Shown: positions 8,113 to 17,358 of the stretch, one piece after another
Layout of the letters: every line of letters starts with the position of its first letter
Position numbering within the stretch: the stretch's first letter is position 1
NCBI RefSeq assembly: GCF_900106095.1
Contig: NZ_FNUD01000002.1
Coordinates: forward strand, 4,175,501 to 4,239,500
Length of the DNA stretch: 64,000 bases
Source: Pseudomonas deceptionensis
Lineage (GTDB): Bacteria; Pseudomonadota; Gammaproteobacteria; Pseudomonadales; Pseudomonadaceae
Direction of reading: 5' to 3'
Notes under the pieces: model-generated
Seen by the model: only the letters and a program-made list of their open reading frames with translations
The model's database searches: none
What the model was told of the DNA's origin: nothing
Translations under genes and position numbers: made by a program

Positions 8113-8445
8113 TCACGGGCTTGAAAAGCGCGGGCCCAGCAAGATGATGGTTGCACCGACCACACACAGCCCTACCCCAATCCAGTCGGAACCCAGCGGC
8201 CGAATACGTTCCACGACCGCCAGCCAAGCGATGGACGTCACAATGTAGATCCCGCCATAAGCAGCATAAGCACGCCCGGCATAGGCGGCCTCGACTTTGG
8301 TCAAGAGCAAGGCAAACAACACCAGGCTGACAATGGCCGGCAATGCCCACCAGGCACTTTTGCCCTGGCGCAGCCACATCCAGAACCCGTAACAACCTGC
8401 AATTTCAAACAGGGCGGCCAAAAAAAACCAAACGTAGTTGAGCAT
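8113..8445 (-). CDS. ynfA: YnfA (UPF0060) family membrane protein
   Basis: 110 residues with four hydrophobic helices and the family's opening ([30 protein letters not shown]) and [17 protein letters not shown] block. It resembles the small multidrug resistance proteins in size and topology and may export cations or dyes, but the substrate is not settled for the family. GGGAGA lies at the right distance before the ATG. Confidence 0.93.
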   Translation of the reverse strand: MLNYVWFFLAALFEIAGCYGFWMWLRQGKSAWWALPAIVSLVLFALLLTKVEAAYAGRAYAAYGGIYIVTSIAWLAVVERIRPLGSDWIGVGLCVVGATIILLGPRFSSP

Positions 8446-8654
8446 CCGCGGCGTCTCCCAATGTGCAGCGCGCCACCCTACCTGCGGGTTTGCCGCCGAT
8501 CAAGGCCGAAGTACTTTTAAGTCCGGCACGAACAAAAGTTGAATTTTTCATCGCCCAGCAGAGTCGGACTTTATAAGCACTGCCCATCCCTGATCCTCAA
8601 GCGGCGCTCCGTAAGAACTGCTCGTTAGCGGAACACATCAAAAAGGAAATGCTT

Positions 8655-8807
8655 ATGACCACGATACTTCTGATCATCCTTATTTTGCTGTTAGTCGGTG
8701 GGCTGCCTGTGTTCCCACACTCGAAAAGCTGGGGGTATGCCCCCTCGGGCATTATCGGGACCGTGCTGGTCGTGCTGTTGATATTGCTTTTGCTCGGCAA
8801 GATCTGA
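8655..8807 (+). CDS. DUF3309 family membrane peptide, 50 aa
   Basis: A 50-residue ORF that begins MTTILLIILILLLVGGLPVF, continues with PHSKSWGYAPSG and ends with a second hydrophobic run and GKI. This two-helix layout around PxSxxWGYxPSG is the DUF3309 signature. AAGGAAAT precedes the ATG and a terminator follows the stop. Function unknown; probably a short inner-membrane protein. Confidence 0.9.
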   Translation: MTTILLIILILLLVGGLPVFPHSKSWGYAPSGIIGTVLVVLLILLLLGKI

Positions 8808-8825
8808 CGCCCGCAACGCAATAAA

Positions 8826-8847
8826 AAAGAGGCCCTGAGGCCTCTTT
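8826..8847. terminator. Bidirectional terminator
   Basis: AAAGAGGCC, a 4-base loop and GGCCTCTTT with A- and T-runs on both sides. It lies between the DUF3309 gene and the convergent LTA-synthase-like gene. Confidence 0.9.
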
Positions 8848-8864
8848 TTTATTCACATGGCTGA

Positions 8865-10943
8865 TTACTTCGGATCAGCCACACCTGCGGTGTTATCCAG
8901 CAGGCTCTTGGTAGCGGTTTGCAGGAAGGACTCGAGCTTTTTCTTCAGCTCGGCTTCATCCGGCGAATCGGTTACCACTTTGGCTTCAGGGTTGGCACCC
9001 AGGGTGTATTGCCAAACCTTGGCCGGCATATCCTTGGGTTGAACCAACAAGTGGTCGCCACTGATGATCGCCACGGTCTGATCACTGCCGGACGGCTTGA
9101 TCACACCGCTGCCCTTGTCGCCTTCGGGCAGGGTCAGCAGGTCACGACCCCAGCATTGCTGACGGAACTCGCCACCCAGACGGCCCATGATGGTCGGCAC
9201 GATGTCGACCTGAGTACCCACGGTGTCATTGCGCTGCCCGAACTTCTCCTGGATGCCAGGCCCGATCAGCAGCAATGGAACGTTGAAGCGCCCAAGGTCC
9301 ATCTCGGAAATCTGCTGCTCGTTGCCGAAGCCGTGGTCGCCGACCACCACAAACAGGGTTTCCTTGAAGTAAGGCTCTTTACGCGCTTTTTCGAAGAACT
9401 GACCCAGTGCCCAGTCTGAATATCGCATGGCGGTCAAATGTTCGTTGAGCGAACCACGGTCAGTCACTGGCTCAACCGGCAACGGCGTAGGCAAGGCATA
9501 CGGCGTGTGGTTGGACAGGGTTTGCAGCAGCGCATAGAAAGGCTCTTTGCCTTCACGCTTTTTCAGTTCTTCCAGGCCACGGTTGAACATGTCCTGGTCG
9601 GACACGCCCCAGGTAGGATCAGAGAACACCGGGTCAACGAAGTCGTTACGACCTACAAAGGTGGTCATGCCCTGGTTGCTGAAGAAACCTGACTGGTTGT
9701 CCCAGGCGAAATCGCCGTTGTAGACATACACGTCATCGAACTTGCGGGCACTGAGCAGTTCCGGCAGGCCGGACAGCTTGTGGCTGCCTTCCGGGGTCTG
9801 CATCAGGTATTCGAAACCTGGCAGGTTCGGGAAGCAGGCCATGGTGGCAAACATGCCCTGGTGGGTATGGGTACCGTTGGAGAAGAAGCGATCAAACAGC
9901 AAGCCTTCTTTCGACAAGCTGTCGAAGTACGGCGTGATATTGCCCGGACGACCCAGCGCGCCCACCGAGTGACCGGCGAAGCTTTCCATCAGGATCACGA
10001 CGACATTCTTGATCGGCAGGGTTTTTTCCGCAGGCGGCGTGGTATCACGACGCACAGCAGCGGTGTCCGGATCGACCAGCTTGTCGTTCTCGGTCAGCAG
10101 CATATCGCGTACGGTCTGCTGAGCCTTCGGCTGTTCCAGGGTCGCTTTCCAAATGTTGGTGCGATCGTCACCGAAGCGGCTTTTTGCAGCAGCAATCAGC
10201 GACAGAGAACCGTTAAGGCCCAACTGGTTAGCGAAGTTGGAGTCGGTTGTGTAGGCATCACCCCAGCGCAGCGGAGGCCCTTGACGCAGGGTGCCGCGAG
10301 CAGCCACCACACACACCAGCAACAGCACCATGAACACGGCAACACGGCCATACCACGGCGCAACCGGGCGAGAAGCGCCTGCAGTAGCCGCCTTGGCGTG
10401 CGAACGGGTTACGCGGTCAGCGCCACGGAATGCAAAGTACAAAATGACGGTGCCAACGGCCCAGGACAACAGGTAACGCACCACCGGGAAGCCATACCAA
10501 AGCATGCTCATCACGGTTTTCGGGTCTTCCTTCACGTACTGGAAAACCAGGCCGTTCAGGCGTTGATGGAACTCACGATAGAAGTCCATCTCCATCAGGC
10601 CCAAAAACAGCGCCAGGCTGGAAGCGGCCGTCAGCCAGAAGCGCAGCACGCCACGCATGGCCATTGCCTTGACACTGAGCAGTGCCAACAGCAGAGGGAT
10701 GCTGAAATACACCACGATTCGCAGGTCAAAACGCAGACCGTTGGCGAATGCTTCAAGGAATGTCGATGCCGGGGTATCGAGGATCATTTCCCGGTTGTAA
10801 ACCAGCAATGCCACCCGCAGCAGGGTGAACATCACCATCATGATCAAGGCACAGAGCAGCGTAAACGCCAGATGCGATTTGACAGTCGGTTGCAACGTAC
10901 GCGTGGCCGCGTGCTGTTGTTTTGGGGCGTCCGGGATTGCCAT
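8865..10943 (-). CDS. LTA synthase-like membrane phosphotransferase
   Basis: 692 residues. Five N-terminal membrane helices (about 25-210) are followed by a periplasmic sulfatase-fold domain. The metal and catalytic features are visible: ILMESFAGHSVGALG, the nucleophile T358 in SNGTHTHQGMFA, and VVGDHGFGN. Gram-negative members transfer phosphoglycerol or phosphoethanolamine groups to periplasmic glucans or envelope lipids rather than making teichoic acid. OpgB-like modification of osmoregulated glucans is one possibility. It stands alone; the ribosome site before the ATG is weak. Confidence 0.88.
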   Translation of the reverse strand: MAIPDAPKQQHAATRTLQPTVKSHLAFTLLCALIMMVMFTLLRVALLVYNREMILDTPASTFLEAFANGLRFDLRIVVYFSIPLLLALLSVKAMAMRGVLRFWLTAASSLALFLGLMEMDFYREFHQRLNGLVFQYVKEDPKTVMSMLWYGFPVVRYLLSWAVGTVILYFAFRGADRVTRSHAKAATAGASRPVAPWYGRVAVFMVLLLVCVVAARGTLRQGPPLRWGDAYTTDSNFANQLGLNGSLSLIAAAKSRFGDDRTNIWKATLEQPKAQQTVRDMLLTENDKLVDPDTAAVRRDTTPPAEKTLPIKNVVVILMESFAGHSVGALGRPGNITPYFDSLSKEGLLFDRFFSNGTHTHQGMFATMACFPNLPGFEYLMQTPEGSHKLSGLPELLSARKFDDVYVYNGDFAWDNQSGFFSNQGMTTFVGRNDFVDPVFSDPTWGVSDQDMFNRGLEELKKREGKEPFYALLQTLSNHTPYALPTPLPVEPVTDRGSLNEHLTAMRYSDWALGQFFEKARKEPYFKETLFVVVGDHGFGNEQQISEMDLGRFNVPLLLIGPGIQEKFGQRNDTVGTQVDIVPTIMGRLGGEFRQQCWGRDLLTLPEGDKGSGVIKPSGSDQTVAIISGDHLLVQPKDMPAKVWQYTLGANPEAKVVTDSPDEAELKKKLESFLQTATKSLLDNTAGVADPK

Positions 10944-11055
10944 GTCGTTTTAGGACCCATTGGTTCAAGTTGGATTAGTATTCAGCCGAAATTTTGCGTG
11001 CGAATTGTCTTGAATAGACCGTGAAAATTTCGTACAGAGCACATTTTGAAACATA

Positions 11056-11079
11056 AGAAAGGGCCTTACGGCCCTTTCT
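11056..11079. terminator. Terminator downstream of speE
   Basis: AGAAAGGGCC, a 4-base loop and GGCCCTTTCT form a 10-bp stem, 15 bases after the speE stop on the minus strand. Confidence 0.85.
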
Positions 11080-11093
11080 GCGCTAGCAGGATC

Positions 11094-11969
11094 TTAATCG
11101 TTGCTTGGCTTGTTCACAGCCTGCAAAACATATTGCGGCAATGCGAAAGCGCCTATATGAACTTCAGGGTTGTAGTAGCGGGTCACGATACCGCTACCGG
11201 CGAAACGCTGACGCAGGGTCTCAAGCGGCAGCTTGCGATAGCTCGCATCGGTGGAGCCCCAGGCGAACGTCATCGCGCCGCCGATGTAAGTCGGCACCGC
11301 CGCCTGATAGAAATGCCAGTCGGCGAACAGGCTGCGCATACGCCCTGCCGTGGTCTGCACTTCTTGCAACTGCATGAACGGCGTGCCGTTCTGAGTCACC
11401 AGTACACCGCCTTCATTCAGGCAGCGATGGCAGGCCTGGTAGAAGTTCTCGGAGAACAGCACTTCGCCCGGCCCGATCGGGTCGGTGGAATCCGAGATGA
11501 TCACGTCGAATTTTTCTTCGGTGGTGGCCACAAAACGCATGCCGTCGTCGATCACCAGGTTCAGGCGTGGATCGTCGTAGGCACCCTTGGAATGGTTGGG
11601 CAGGAACTCTTTGCACATGTCCACCACCGTGCCGTCGATCTCGACCATGGTGATGTGTTCAATGCCAATGTGCTTGGTGACTTCACGCAGCATGCCACCA
11701 TCACCACCGCCAATGATCAGCACGCGCTTGACGGCACCGTGGGCCAGGATCGGCACATGGGTCAGCATTTCGTGGTAGATGAATTCATCGGCTTCGGTGG
11801 TCTGAATCACACCGTCCAGCGCCATTACACGGCCCATGACCGGGTTTTCGAAAATCACCAGATGCTGGTGCTCGGTACGCACTTCATGGAGCAGCTTGTC
11901 CATGCGGAAGCGCTGGCCATAGCCTTCGTAAAGCGTTTCGAGATAGTCGGTTTTAAGCAATTCGGTCAT
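11094..11969 (-). CDS. speE: Spermidine synthase
   Basis: 291 residues. The aminopropyltransferase motifs are in order: [20 protein letters not shown], the nucleotide-binding [29 protein letters not shown], and [20 protein letters not shown]. It transfers the aminopropyl group from decarboxylated S-adenosylmethionine to putrescine, producing methylthioadenosine, the substrate of the salvage pathway whose genes lie at 14220-16179. The start at 11969 has AAGGGGA upstream; the longer frame to 12038 adds only non-family sequence. No speD is adjacent. Confidence 0.95.
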   Translation of the reverse strand: MTELLKTDYLETLYEGYGQRFRMDKLLHEVRTEHQHLVIFENPVMGRVMALDGVIQTTEADEFIYHEMLTHVPILAHGAVKRVLIIGGGDGGMLREVTKHIGIEHITMVEIDGTVVDMCKEFLPNHSKGAYDDPRLNLVIDDGMRFVATTEEKFDVIISDSTDPIGPGEVLFSENFYQACHRCLNEGGVLVTQNGTPFMQLQEVQTTAGRMRSLFADWHFYQAAVPTYIGGAMTFAWGSTDASYRKLPLETLRQRFAGSGIVTRYYNPEVHIGAFALPQYVLQAVNKPSND

Positions 11970-12172
11970 GGGTAGTCCCCTTGAATGCTGGTGGCAACGG
12001 ACGGTCACCCGCCCATGATCGACAGCCAAACCGCACACCGCTATCGCGACACAGGTTCAACTGCCCAAGAAAGGCGCGCATTCTACGTCGAGGAACATGA
12101 CAGGTCGAACCTTGACGCTTACAAACTCGGCGGGCAACCATGATTTTTCATCGCGACCCGCCGATCAACGGC

Positions 12173-12364
12173 CTAAATCCTGACATTGCCCCGCGGCCCG
12201 GCAATGGCCCAGATAACAAGCCCCAGCACCGGCAGGAGGACAATCAGCAACACCCAGAGGATTTTCGCCCCGGTCCCGGCACCGCTTTTGATCACGTTGA
12301 TGATGGCCCAGATATCCAGGGCCAGAATAATCAGACCGACCAGGCCATTGAAAGTTGAACCCAT
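12173..12364 (-). CDS. PLDc_N domain membrane protein, 63 aa
   Basis: 63 residues with two hydrophobic helices: MGSTFNGLVGLIILALDIWAIINVIKSG, then AKILWVLLIVLLPVLGLVIW, ending GPR. This is the stand-alone form of the phospholipase D N-terminal membrane domain (PLDc_N, also seen in cardiolipin synthases). Known family members carry no catalysis in this part. CGGGAGCG precedes the ATG. Role unknown. Confidence 0.85.
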   Translation of the reverse strand: MGSTFNGLVGLIILALDIWAIINVIKSGAGTGAKILWVLLIVLLPVLGLVIWAIAGPRGNVRI

Positions 12365-12447
12365 GATGACGCTCCCGAGTGAGTACTTGTGCACATAGGA
12401 TAGTCAGCTGCGGCCAGGGTTCCGCTTTTTATTACACGGGCATGGGG

Positions 12448-12978
12448 TCAAACGTGAACGGCAACCTTCAAGGCTTCCAGCGAAGGCGCAGCCGCAATGC
12501 CGACTTCGGCGCACAGCTCCAGCACGCGAGGCACGTCATTGCCGTAGACCAGCACCACTTGAATTTCATCATCCAGCGGCTGGCTAAGGTTCAGCAGCAC
12601 ATAGCCACCTTGAGTCGGGCTCATGCTGCCCATCTGGATCTGGATCCGGTTAAGCGCCGTCAGCGCCTCTGTTTTGGCCAGTTGCTTGGGCTTGATATTG
12701 AACGCCACATCCGGGCCAAACGAAGCGACGATCTGCGCAAACAGGTCCATGTAGGTGTCTGCCTGGAACAACACCGTCTCGGGCAAGCTACCGACCACTA
12801 CCCACTCGCCCAACGGGATTGGGAAACTGTCGTCGTAGTTGATATCCGGGTTAGCGGCCAGAAACGCATTTTGATCTGCGTAGGCATGAGCCGCCTCATC
12901 CGCGATCCTGGCGATTTCGTCGTCGCCCATGCACCCAGAGCTGATTTTGCTGATGAGTTCAACGAGAGTGGTTTTCAT
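12448..12978 (-). CDS. Hypothetical acidic cytoplasmic protein, 176 aa
   Basis: I do not recognise a domain. The protein is soluble and acidic, with no signal peptide. It has a helical N-terminus (MKTTLVELISKISSGCMGDDEIARIADEAAHAYADQN) and a mixed alpha/beta remainder ending in LEALKVAVHV. The ATG at 12978 is the first that follows an AGG-type site. It lies 67 bases downstream of the ankyrin gene on the same strand and may share its transcript. Confidence 0.75.
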   Translation of the reverse strand: MKTTLVELISKISSGCMGDDEIARIADEAAHAYADQNAFLAANPDINYDDSFPIPLGEWVVVGSLPETVLFQADTYMDLFAQIVASFGPDVAFNIKPKQLAKTEALTALNRIQIQMGSMSPTQGGYVLLNLSQPLDDEIQVVLVYGNDVPRVLELCAEVGIAAAPSLEALKVAVHV

Positions 12979-13045
12979 GGGCAAGGCCTGTCACAAGGAA
13001 AATTGAGGGCGCGCAGGATATATCAATTGCGCGCCTCAGGGGCAA

Positions 13046-13579
13046 TCAACCCAACAACTTCTCGAGCTGAGCCGTGGTATCGGTGGCGCCCATGGTCTTG
13101 GCTGCATCCAGGGCGGTAATGCCATTGGCATCCTTGGCTTTTGGATCTGCACCCTTGCTGATCAGGTAGTCAACGATTTCGGCGCGGTTGAACATCGCGG
13201 CCATCATCAACGCAGTACGGCCGTCAAATGAAGCGCCTTCTACTTGCGCACCGCCTTCAACCAGGGTTTTGACCATCTGCAGGTCGCCTTTGAACGCGGC
13301 GCCGGCAATCGGGCTTTGGCCGTTGTCGTTGCGGATCTCGGGGTCGGCATTGTGTTCAAGCAACACTTTGACCGCCTCGACGTGCCCGTGATAACTGGCC
13401 AGCATCAGCAAGGTATCGCCCTTCTGATTGCGCAAATTGGCCGGCAAACCTTTGCTCAGCAAAGCTGCCAGCATCGCGGCATCGCCATCTCGCGCCTTGT
13501 TGAACACCTGCTCGGCAAAGTCGGCGGCCTCTTCAGGGCTCATCTGCCGGTTTTGGTTGGCTGGCTTGTCGTCTGACAT
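13046..13579 (-). CDS. Ankyrin repeat protein
   Basis: 177 residues with about four ankyrin repeats from residue 30 on: GDTLLMLASYHGHVEAVKVLLEHNADPE, GQSPIAGAAFKGDLQMVKTLVEGGAQVE, GRTALMMAAMFNRAEIVDYLISKGADPK, then GITALDAAKTMGA. No signal peptide is seen, so it is probably cytoplasmic; some Pseudomonas ankyrin proteins (AnkB) are periplasmic and support catalase, but that is not implied here. GGAGCC precedes the chosen ATG; longer in-frame starts add no repeat sequence. Partner unknown. Confidence 0.9.
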   Translation of the reverse strand: MSDDKPANQNRQMSPEEAADFAEQVFNKARDGDAAMLAALLSKGLPANLRNQKGDTLLMLASYHGHVEAVKVLLEHNADPEIRNDNGQSPIAGAAFKGDLQMVKTLVEGGAQVEGASFDGRTALMMAAMFNRAEIVDYLISKGADPKAKDANGITALDAAKTMGATDTTAQLEKLLG

Positions 13580-13708
13580 GTAAGGCTCCACGTTCGGTAC
13601 AAAGAAACCTAGTTTCCTGAGACGCGGCAGATGTGTCATCCCTTTTTTGCTCAAGATAGTCATAGAGACAATCAATCAGCCGGCACACTCACCCATGGAT
13701 TGGGCAAA

Positions 13709-13747
13709 ATGCAGGATGCACGATGGCCATTCATGCAGAATGCACGA
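13709..13747. repeat. Two 15-bp direct repeats, 24-bp period
   Basis: ATGCAGGATGCACGA at 13709 and ATGCAGAATGCACGA at 13733 differ at one base and are 24 bp apart. They lie upstream of the DUF3509 gene, before an AT-rich promoter-like stretch (TTATAACGGTTTTATAAAAA). Possible activator sites. Confidence 0.5.
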
Positions 13748-13872
13748 CCCTCACTTTTATCAAAAAACATAGGTCATTGATTTATAACGGTTTTATAAAA
13801 ATTCGATAGTGGCACAATCACTGCAACCTCTACTCCATGCAAGCCCTTCATGAGCTAATGGAGCTGACACAC

Positions 13873-14151
13873 ATGAGCCTGATCCAAGAAAAATTCGCAT
13901 CGTTGTTTTCGAACCACACTGTCACTGTCAAACCCCGCCCCGACGGCGGCGTGTTGCTGACCCTGTGTGACAGCGACGGCAAGCAGACCCAGCGCTCAAT
14001 TTCTTACGCGCAGTTACACACTGCGGAGCAACTGACCTGGGCCATCAGCGCGATTCGCCGCGACCTGGCCGGTACGGCCAGTGAGCTGCCAACGATTTCA
14101 CTGCTGCAGAGCCAACACCGCTTCGCCCTGCCGACCTATCACACCCGCTGA
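13873..14151 (+). CDS. DUF3509-type small protein
   Basis: 92 residues with the pattern of the Pseudomonas DUF3509 family: an amphipathic start (MSLIQEKFASLF), KPRPDGGVLLTLCDSDGKQTQRSISYAQL in the middle, and IRRDLAG. Soluble, no known function. The ATG at 13873 has GGAG about ten bases upstream; another ATG 12 codons earlier lacks one. A perfect terminator follows at 14170. Confidence 0.75.
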   Translation: MSLIQEKFASLFSNHTVTVKPRPDGGVLLTLCDSDGKQTQRSISYAQLHTAEQLTWAISAIRRDLAGTASELPTISLLQSQHRFALPTYHTR

Positions 14152-14169
14152 TACTGAAGGCGGGACAAC

Positions 14170-14195
14170 AAAAAGCCAGCGATTGCTGGCTTTTT
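14170..14195. terminator. Bidirectional terminator between DUF3509 gene and mtnC
   Basis: AAAAAGCCAGC, loop GATT, GCTGGCTTTTT: an 11-bp palindromic stem with A- and T-runs, 18 bases after the stop on one side and 25 before mtnC's stop on the other. Confidence 0.92.
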
Positions 14196-14219
14196 GCTGT
14201 GCGGAATTTCAGTACTCGA

Positions 14220-14903
14220 TTACAGCCCTGCGGGATCGATCTCGGCAAAACTGCTCACGGTTTTATGCCCCGCCAGCACACCGCCCTCCCGGGCCAGACC
14301 GCAAGTCTGCATGCCCGCCGCCTGTGCGGCATCCAGCTCTTCGACGATGTCGGACAAAAACAGGATCTTGCCGGCCGGGCAGCCAATGGCCTCCATGATG
14401 TGCCGGTAGGACTGCGCCTCGCGCTTGGGCCCTGACGTGGTATCAAAATAGCCGCTGAACAGCGGCCTCAGGTCACCCGCCTCGGAACACCCGAAAATCA
14501 GCTGCTGGGCCTGAATCGAGCCTGAAGAGTAGACATACAGGTCGTACCCCTTTTCGTGCCACGCCTGCAGAGCCTGCACCGCATCCGGGTAGACATGGCC
14601 TTTTAACTCGCCCGCCTCGTAGCCCTGCTTCCAGATCATGCCCTGCAACGCCTTGAGCGGCGTGGCCTTGCGATCTTCGGCAATCCATTGCTGCAGGATC
14701 TCGATGACGCGCTCCACATCCGCTTCGGGCTCGCCGCTGTCCAGGCGCACAGCGCCCAGTTGCAGGGCGACTTCAGGGTCTTCGGCGTGCTGGCGGATGA
14801 ACCCGGGCAAGTGTTTGGCCGCGTACGGGAACAACACGTCGAACACGAAGCTGACCGCGCTGGTGGTGCCTTCGATGTCGGTCAGGATGGCTTTGATCGG
14901 CAT
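14220..14903 (-). CDS. mtnC: Enolase-phosphatase E1 (methionine salvage)
   Basis: 227 residues, a HAD-superfamily phosphatase. The catalytic motif is TDIEGTT (D9, E11), later motifs are VYSSGS and [12 protein letters not shown]. It enolises and dephosphorylates 2,3-diketo-5-methylthiopentyl-1-phosphate to the acireductone used by MtnD. It is the last of three salvage genes transcribed mtnB, mtnD, mtnC, starting nine bases after mtnD. Confidence 0.95.
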   Translation of the reverse strand: MPIKAILTDIEGTTSAVSFVFDVLFPYAAKHLPGFIRQHAEDPEVALQLGAVRLDSGEPEADVERVIEILQQWIAEDRKATPLKALQGMIWKQGYEAGELKGHVYPDAVQALQAWHEKGYDLYVYSSGSIQAQQLIFGCSEAGDLRPLFSGYFDTTSGPKREAQSYRHIMEAIGCPAGKILFLSDIVEELDAAQAAGMQTCGLAREGGVLAGHKTVSSFAEIDPAGL

Positions 14904-14912
14904 GGGGTGTCC

Positions 14913-15458
14913 TTAATCTTCGAGACGCGGAAAGCGGCTGGCGATGTCTTCGCCCGTAAAGTTCGCGACCCAGCCCTCGGGGTTATTGAACAGCCGGATG
15001 GCGACAAAGTGCGGGTGCTCGCCCATGTCAAACCAGTGCGGCGTACCAGCGGGCACTGAAATCAGGTCGTTCTTTTCGCAGAGCACCGCGTAAACATAAT
15101 CACCGATGTGCAACGTAAACAGCCCACGCCCAGCGACGAAAAAGCGTACTTCATCTTCGCCATGACGATGTTCGTCGAGGAACTTGGCGCGCAACTCGGC
15201 TTTTTGCGGGTGATCGCGGTCAAGGCTGATCACATCAACAGTGACATAACCGCGTTCGCTCATCAGGCGATCAATCTGGTCACGGTAGGCATTGATCACT
15301 TCGTCCTGGCTGGCACCCGGCTGGATCGGTGCTGCGGCCTGCCAACGGTCAAAGCGCACGCCCTGCTCGGCCAGGGTGGATGCGATGTCATCAAAGTGGG
15401 TCAGTACCTTGTTCGGTAATTCCGGGCTCGATACGTGATAAACGGACAGGCTGCTCAT
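14913..15458 (-). CDS. mtnD: Acireductone dioxygenase
   Basis: 181 residues, cupin fold. The metal ligands are H97, H99 and E103 in EHRHGEDEVRFF and H141 in GTPHWFDMG, matching the Klebsiella enzyme. With Fe2+ it yields the 2-keto precursor of methionine; with Ni2+ it makes methylthiopropionate, CO and formate. The ATG at 15458 fits the family N-terminus (MSSLSVYHVSSP). A gap of 100 bases separates it from mtnB upstream. Confidence 0.95.
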   Translation of the reverse strand: MSSLSVYHVSSPELPNKVLTHFDDIASTLAEQGVRFDRWQAAAPIQPGASQDEVINAYRDQIDRLMSERGYVTVDVISLDRDHPQKAELRAKFLDEHRHGEDEVRFFVAGRGLFTLHIGDYVYAVLCEKNDLISVPAGTPHWFDMGEHPHFVAIRLFNNPEGWVANFTGEDIASRFPRLED

Positions 15459-15558
15459 GGGGCGTGGTTCCTCGGCTTCGGCGCACATTCGGCTTTTACA
15501 GGCCGTTCAGGCAGACCGTTGAAATCAGGTTGTGAGCTTCTTCACGGTGAAGTCAGCA

Positions 15559-16179
15559 TTAACGATTGAGTACAGCGCGGGTTTTCAGTTCGCACTCAAA
15601 CAGAAACTCGAAGGCTTCAATCTGGCGCAAGGCGTCGCTCATGCGTGCGCCCCAGGTGTACAGGCCATGGCCGCGAATCAGATAGCCCACACAGTCAGGG
15701 TGGGCTTCAAGCCACGGCTGGACCTTGGCTGCCAGGCGCGCGATGTCCTGATCATTGTCAAAAATCGGCACCAGCACCTTCGACTCATGGGTCGAAACGC
15801 CACTAAAGGCTTTTTGCAGTTCGTAGTCTTCAAACTCGATGCTGTCACCCGGGGTCAGGCGTGACAGCACCGTGGCATTGACCGAATGGGTATGCAACAC
15901 CGCGCCGATCTCGGGGCGCCAGCTGTAAAGCTGGGTGTGCAGCAACGTTTCGGCGGAAGGCTTTTTACCGGGCTCAAGGCTGTTGCCCGACAGGTCGGTG
16001 GCGAGCACATCGTCCGGCCCCAGCTGACCCTTGTGCTTGCCCGACACGGTCAGCAGCGCCTGGGTGGCCGAAAGCCGGGTCGAGTAGTTGCTGCTGGTGG
16101 CCGGCGACCAGCCACGACCATATAAAAAGCGCCCGGCTTCTATAATTTCCAGGCTCAGGTGTTCACGGGTAAGGCTCAT
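15559..16179 (-). CDS. mtnB: Methylthioribulose-1-phosphate dehydratase
   Basis: 206 residues, class II aldolase/adducin fold. Zinc ligands H96 and H98 are in LHTHSVNAT and H171 in RGHGLYTWG. It dehydrates methylthioribulose-1-phosphate to the diketo compound used by MtnC. Its start overlaps the end of the upstream MFS gene by four bases, so the transporter and salvage genes are co-transcribed. mtnA and mtnP are not in this window. Confidence 0.94.
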   Translation of the reverse strand: MSLTREHLSLEIIEAGRFLYGRGWSPATSSNYSTRLSATQALLTVSGKHKGQLGPDDVLATDLSGNSLEPGKKPSAETLLHTQLYSWRPEIGAVLHTHSVNATVLSRLTPGDSIEFEDYELQKAFSGVSTHESKVLVPIFDNDQDIARLAAKVQPWLEAHPDCVGYLIRGHGLYTWGARMSDALRQIEAFEFLFECELKTRAVLNR

Positions 16180-17324
16180 GGCCTGTCCTCTTGCAGTCGA
16201 GTAGCAATGATAACGGCTGCGGCCAGCGCTGCGACGCTCGCCATACTAAAGGTGATAGTGGGGCCCAACGTGTTCCAGCTATAACCGGCGTACAACGCAC
16301 CGGCCGCGCCACCGATACCGGCCAGCGTGGCGTAAAGGGCCTGGCCCTGACCTTGCTGACCCGGGCCAAAACTGCGCTGCACAAAAGTCATGGCCGACGC
16401 ATGGAAACTGCCGAAGGTGGCCGCGTGTAAAACCTGCGCCAGCAGCAACACCCACAAATGCTCGGCGAAAGACCCCAGCAGCAGCCACCGCAACGCGGCC
16501 AGCGCAAAGCTGAACATCAACACCCGGCGCACCGAAAACGTGAGCAGGATGCGCCGCATGGCCAGGAACATCAGCACTTCAGCCACCACCCCCAGGGCCC
16601 AGAGCAAGCCAATCACGCCCCGGCTGTAGCCCAGATCTTCGAGGTGCAGGGTGAGGAAGGTGTAATACGGCCCGTGGCTCATTTGCATCAATGCGACGCA
16701 GGCATAAAACGCCAGTACGCCCGGACTGCGCAGCTGCTTTAAAAAGCCGCCCGCTGTGGGCGCACGCCCCTGGCTGGAGGGCTGCGCATTGGGCACCCAC
16801 AGGCTGCACAACACAATCCCGGCCATGACCACGATCAGCGCTACCGGGTAGATGTCCAGGCTCAGCCACTCAAACAACCGCCCCAAAATCACCACGGTGA
16901 GGATGAAACCAATCGAACCCCACAGGCGAATCTGACTGTAACGCTCGGGCTGATCGCGCAAATGGGCAAAGGTGATGACTTCGAACTGCGGCAGTACGGC
17001 GTGCCAGAAGAACGCATGCAGCGCCATGACCAGCGCAAGCCAGGCGTAGCTCTGGCTGACAAAGATCAGGGCAAAACTGAGCAAGGTACAGAGCGCACCC
17101 AGACGCACGATCAGCAGGCGTTGGCCGGTGTAGTCCCCCAGCCAGCCCCACAGATTGGGCGCCACGCAGCGCATCAGCATCGGGATGGCTACCAGCTCGC
17201 CGATGCGCGCGCTGGAGAACCCGAGGTGATGGAAGTACAGCGCCAGAAACGGCGCCGTAGCCCCCAGCAAGGCGAAATAGAAAAGATAGAACCCCGACAG
17301 TCGCCAGTAAGGAAGTGTCGCCAC
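16176..17324 (-). CDS. MFS transporter (LacY/PPP-like)
   Basis: 382 residues with about twelve helices and the short two-domain plan of the MFS_1-like group that includes LacY and phenylpropionate permeases (LSGFYLFYFALLGATAPFLALYFHHLGFSSARIGEL). It uses a GTG start at 17324. It begins 34 bases after aroC and overlaps mtnB by four bases. The overlap suggests a substrate connected with methylthio-sugars or their products, which is an inference from position only. Confidence 0.88.
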   Translation of the reverse strand: MATLPYWRLSGFYLFYFALLGATAPFLALYFHHLGFSSARIGELVAIPMLMRCVAPNLWGWLGDYTGQRLLIVRLGALCTLLSFALIFVSQSYAWLALVMALHAFFWHAVLPQFEVITFAHLRDQPERYSQIRLWGSIGFILTVVILGRLFEWLSLDIYPVALIVVMAGIVLCSLWVPNAQPSSQGRAPTAGGFLKQLRSPGVLAFYACVALMQMSHGPYYTFLTLHLEDLGYSRGVIGLLWALGVVAEVLMFLAMRRILLTFSVRRVLMFSFALAALRWLLLGSFAEHLWVLLLAQVLHAATFGSFHASAMTFVQRSFGPGQQGQGQALYATLAGIGGAAGALYAGYSWNTLGPTITFSMASVAALAAAVIIATRLQEDRP

Positions 17325-17358
17325 CGTCGTCAGACCGTGGCGCTCAACAGCCCTTGCA

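Noticed and set aside
9780..11024. 414-codon plus-strand ORF
   Set aside because: It is opposite the LTA-synthase-like gene, His/Gln/Arg-rich, with no family pattern; a mirror of GC-rich codon structure.
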